14,139 bases of DNA, taken from DATESZ01 sp035283845. Lineage in GTDB: Bacteria > Desulfobacterota > Syntrophia > Syntrophales > JACQWR01. The DNA lies in assembly GCA_035283845.1 (NCBI GenBank), contig DATESZ010000217.1, forward strand, positions 1 through 14,139. Direction: 5' to 3'. Under the pieces are notes generated by a model, which was given only the letters and a program-made list of their open reading frames with translations, had not been told where the DNA came from and did no database searches. The stretch's first letter is position 1; each line of letters begins with the position of its first letter. The position numbers were made by a program, and so were the translations under genes. Below, one piece after another: positions 13,096 through 14,139 of the stretch.

Positions 13096-14139
13096 CTATC
13101 TCTGTTGCCCTATTTGCGGTAATTTTGGCAGGATTCTGGGTTCCAGAGGCATATTGAATTCTTCTTTCCATCTATTCAACACTTTCTCTTTGATATTATC
13201 AGGGAAAGTACTCTCAAAAGTGATAGGAGTGGCCCTCTCCTCGGGTTTCCACCAAGCCGGCCAACATAGGTCGTAATAGGCCCTTGGGCAGCCTTCGCCA
13301 GGCTTTCCCTGACCATAGTTCGGCATTACTGCCGGCGGGAATCCATGCATTATGCGTTCACCTCTAAGGGGATGGCACTTATGCACAAGATCATTGAGCA
13401 CATTATCTATAGATGCGGGATGAAGGTCCGAGTCTACTATAAAGGTCTTATCGAACAGATTGCTGGAGAAGGCCAAAAGGCGAGCCACACGGAAGGCCAT
13501 CCCATTTGCCATATTGAATATGGCCGCTATAGCGATGCCAAGATTCCAGTCAGCCGGGATCTGCACCCATCTTACAGGAAGCTGATCTTCCTGGCATAAC
13601 TTCGTAAGTCTTGCAGATTCGATCATGGATATAATCGCCTGAGTGTCTGAAACCTTTGTGCCGTCAACAATGATGGGAATAACAGGATTTTTACAATGAG
13701 TGATTGCCCTGACCTTGATCAGGGGTCTTTGCACTGCGCCGCTGTACCCTTTAATTGTCCCGTAAGGCCCTTCTTCAACCATCTCTGTGGGCAGGATTTC
13801 GCCTTCTATGATCATTTCCCCATCGGCCGGAACCAACAGGTCGCTTGTTTCACTTTTTACCAGATTTATGGTATCCAAACTCAACCCGCCGGCAATTGCC
13901 AATTCACTTTCACCGGGGGGCGCCTTCATTGCGGCTGCTATGACTATAGACGGGGCCCCTCCCAAGACAAAAGCGATGGGCATTGGCTCCCCCCTCCCCC
14001 TGTATTTATTGAAGATTGCCTTTGTATCACTGCTCAGGGCCGGCTCAGTGAGAAAATCTGCTACGATTTTATCGTGATCCTTGATCATGAACCTGTAAAA
14101 ACCCATATTCTGCCAATCGCTGTCAGGGTCTTTACATAT
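13096..14139 (-). CDS. UbiD family paralogue with altered catalytic motif, C-terminal part
   Basis: The gene enters from the right edge; 347 codons are seen and the first ~150 are outside. The frame continues past the internal ATG at 14106 to the edge, reading DPDSDWQNMGFYRFMIKD, which aligns with DPDTGWTNVGNYRWMVKS of the downstream paralogue, so that ATG is not the true start. The Asn and Arg of the prFMN site are kept (N-M-G-F-Y-R). The acid motif, however, reads EEGPYGTIKGY: the second Glu of the E-G-P-x-G-E motif is Thr (ACA codon). In Fdc1 this Glu (282) is the proton donor, so this subunit may be catalytically altered or structural. The C-terminus (ERATPITFEST...) parallels the paralogue. 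It is first of three visible genes in the operon, 32 nt before the next. PpcA/PpcB-type heteromers are the nearest precedent. Confidence 0.92.
   Translation of the reverse strand: MCKDPDSDWQNMGFYRFMIKDHDKIVADFLTEPALSSDTKAIFNKYRGRGEPMPIAFVLGGAPSIVIAAAMKAPPGESELAIAGGLSLDTINLVKSETSDLLVPADGEMIIEGEILPTEMVEEGPYGTIKGYSGAVQRPLIKVRAITHCKNPVIPIIVDGTKVSDTQAIISMIESARLTKLCQEDQLPVRWVQIPADWNLGIAIAAIFNMANGMAFRVARLLAFSSNLFDKTFIVDSDLHPASIDNVLNDLVHKCHPLRGERIMHGFPPAVMPNYGQGKPGEGCPRAYYDLCWPAWWKPEERATPITFESTFPDNIKEKVLNRWKEEFNMPLEPRILPKLPQIGQQR

Noticed and set aside
1..14139. CRISPR arrays, rRNA, complete tRNA genes, transposases
   Set aside because: None found on reading: no regularly spaced direct repeats, no complete cloverleaf and no DDE or recombinase motifs.

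Overview
The window looks like a chromosomal piece of an anaerobic, aromatic-compound-degrading bacterium, most likely a deltaproteobacterium (Desulfobacterota, Syntrophales-like). Reasons: a bzd/bcr-type benzoyl-CoA reductase activase start at the left edge, two UbiD-family (phenylphosphate-carboxylase-like) subunits at the right edge, a flavoredoxin-type flavin reductase, a dockerin-like C-terminal tail, and the general style of the proteins. This taxonomic placement is inference; no rRNA is present.

Layout. 1-321 (minus): start of a BzdQ/BcrA-like ATPase subunit, preceded by only the last ~60 codons of a second activase-type subunit (BzdP-like). 322-1635 (minus): intact der (engA), whose stop directly abuts that truncated tail, in the same frame. 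1636-1884: divergent intergenic region with a der promoter candidate and a 68-bp C/G-rich imperfect palindrome. 1885-2718 (plus): an orphan DppC/OppC-type permease subunit. 2847-6287 (plus): a two-gene operon of a SNF2/HepA-like helicase with a TPR-like N-terminus and an uncharacterised coiled-coil protein with a C-terminal Cys cluster. 6301-6444: the 3' end of a transketolase gene on the minus strand. 6445-6759: no gene, one tRNA-T-arm-like hairpin. 6760-7154: an antitoxin-like gene with promoter and operator-like inverted repeat, followed by a truncated, translationally coupled second ORF. 7091-7666 (minus): flavin reductase. 7834-9366 (plus): DUF4301-type protein that looks like a sugar nucleotidyltransferase. 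9380-9688: two small remnants (sensor-kinase-like, dockerin-like). 9751-10905 (plus): AAA_14/DUF4143 ATPase with a promoter suggesting leaderless translation. 10938-~11045: Walker A fragment of another ATPase. 11148-14139 (minus): operon of two UbiD-like subunits and one small subunit, converging on the ATPase side.

How the genes fit together. Both ends carry anaerobic aromatic metabolism (ring reduction on the left, ring (de)carboxylation on the right), while the middle is a patchwork of housekeeping, orphan and mobile-type genes separated by gene ends. At least five recognisable partial genes (activase tail, transketolase tail, truncated toxin-like ORF, dockerin tail, ATPase start) suggest repeated deletion or rearrangement. 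The most interesting intact elements are the SNF2 helicase plus zinc-ribbon partner, the DUF4301 protein, and the UbiD paralogue in which the second catalytic acid is replaced by Thr.
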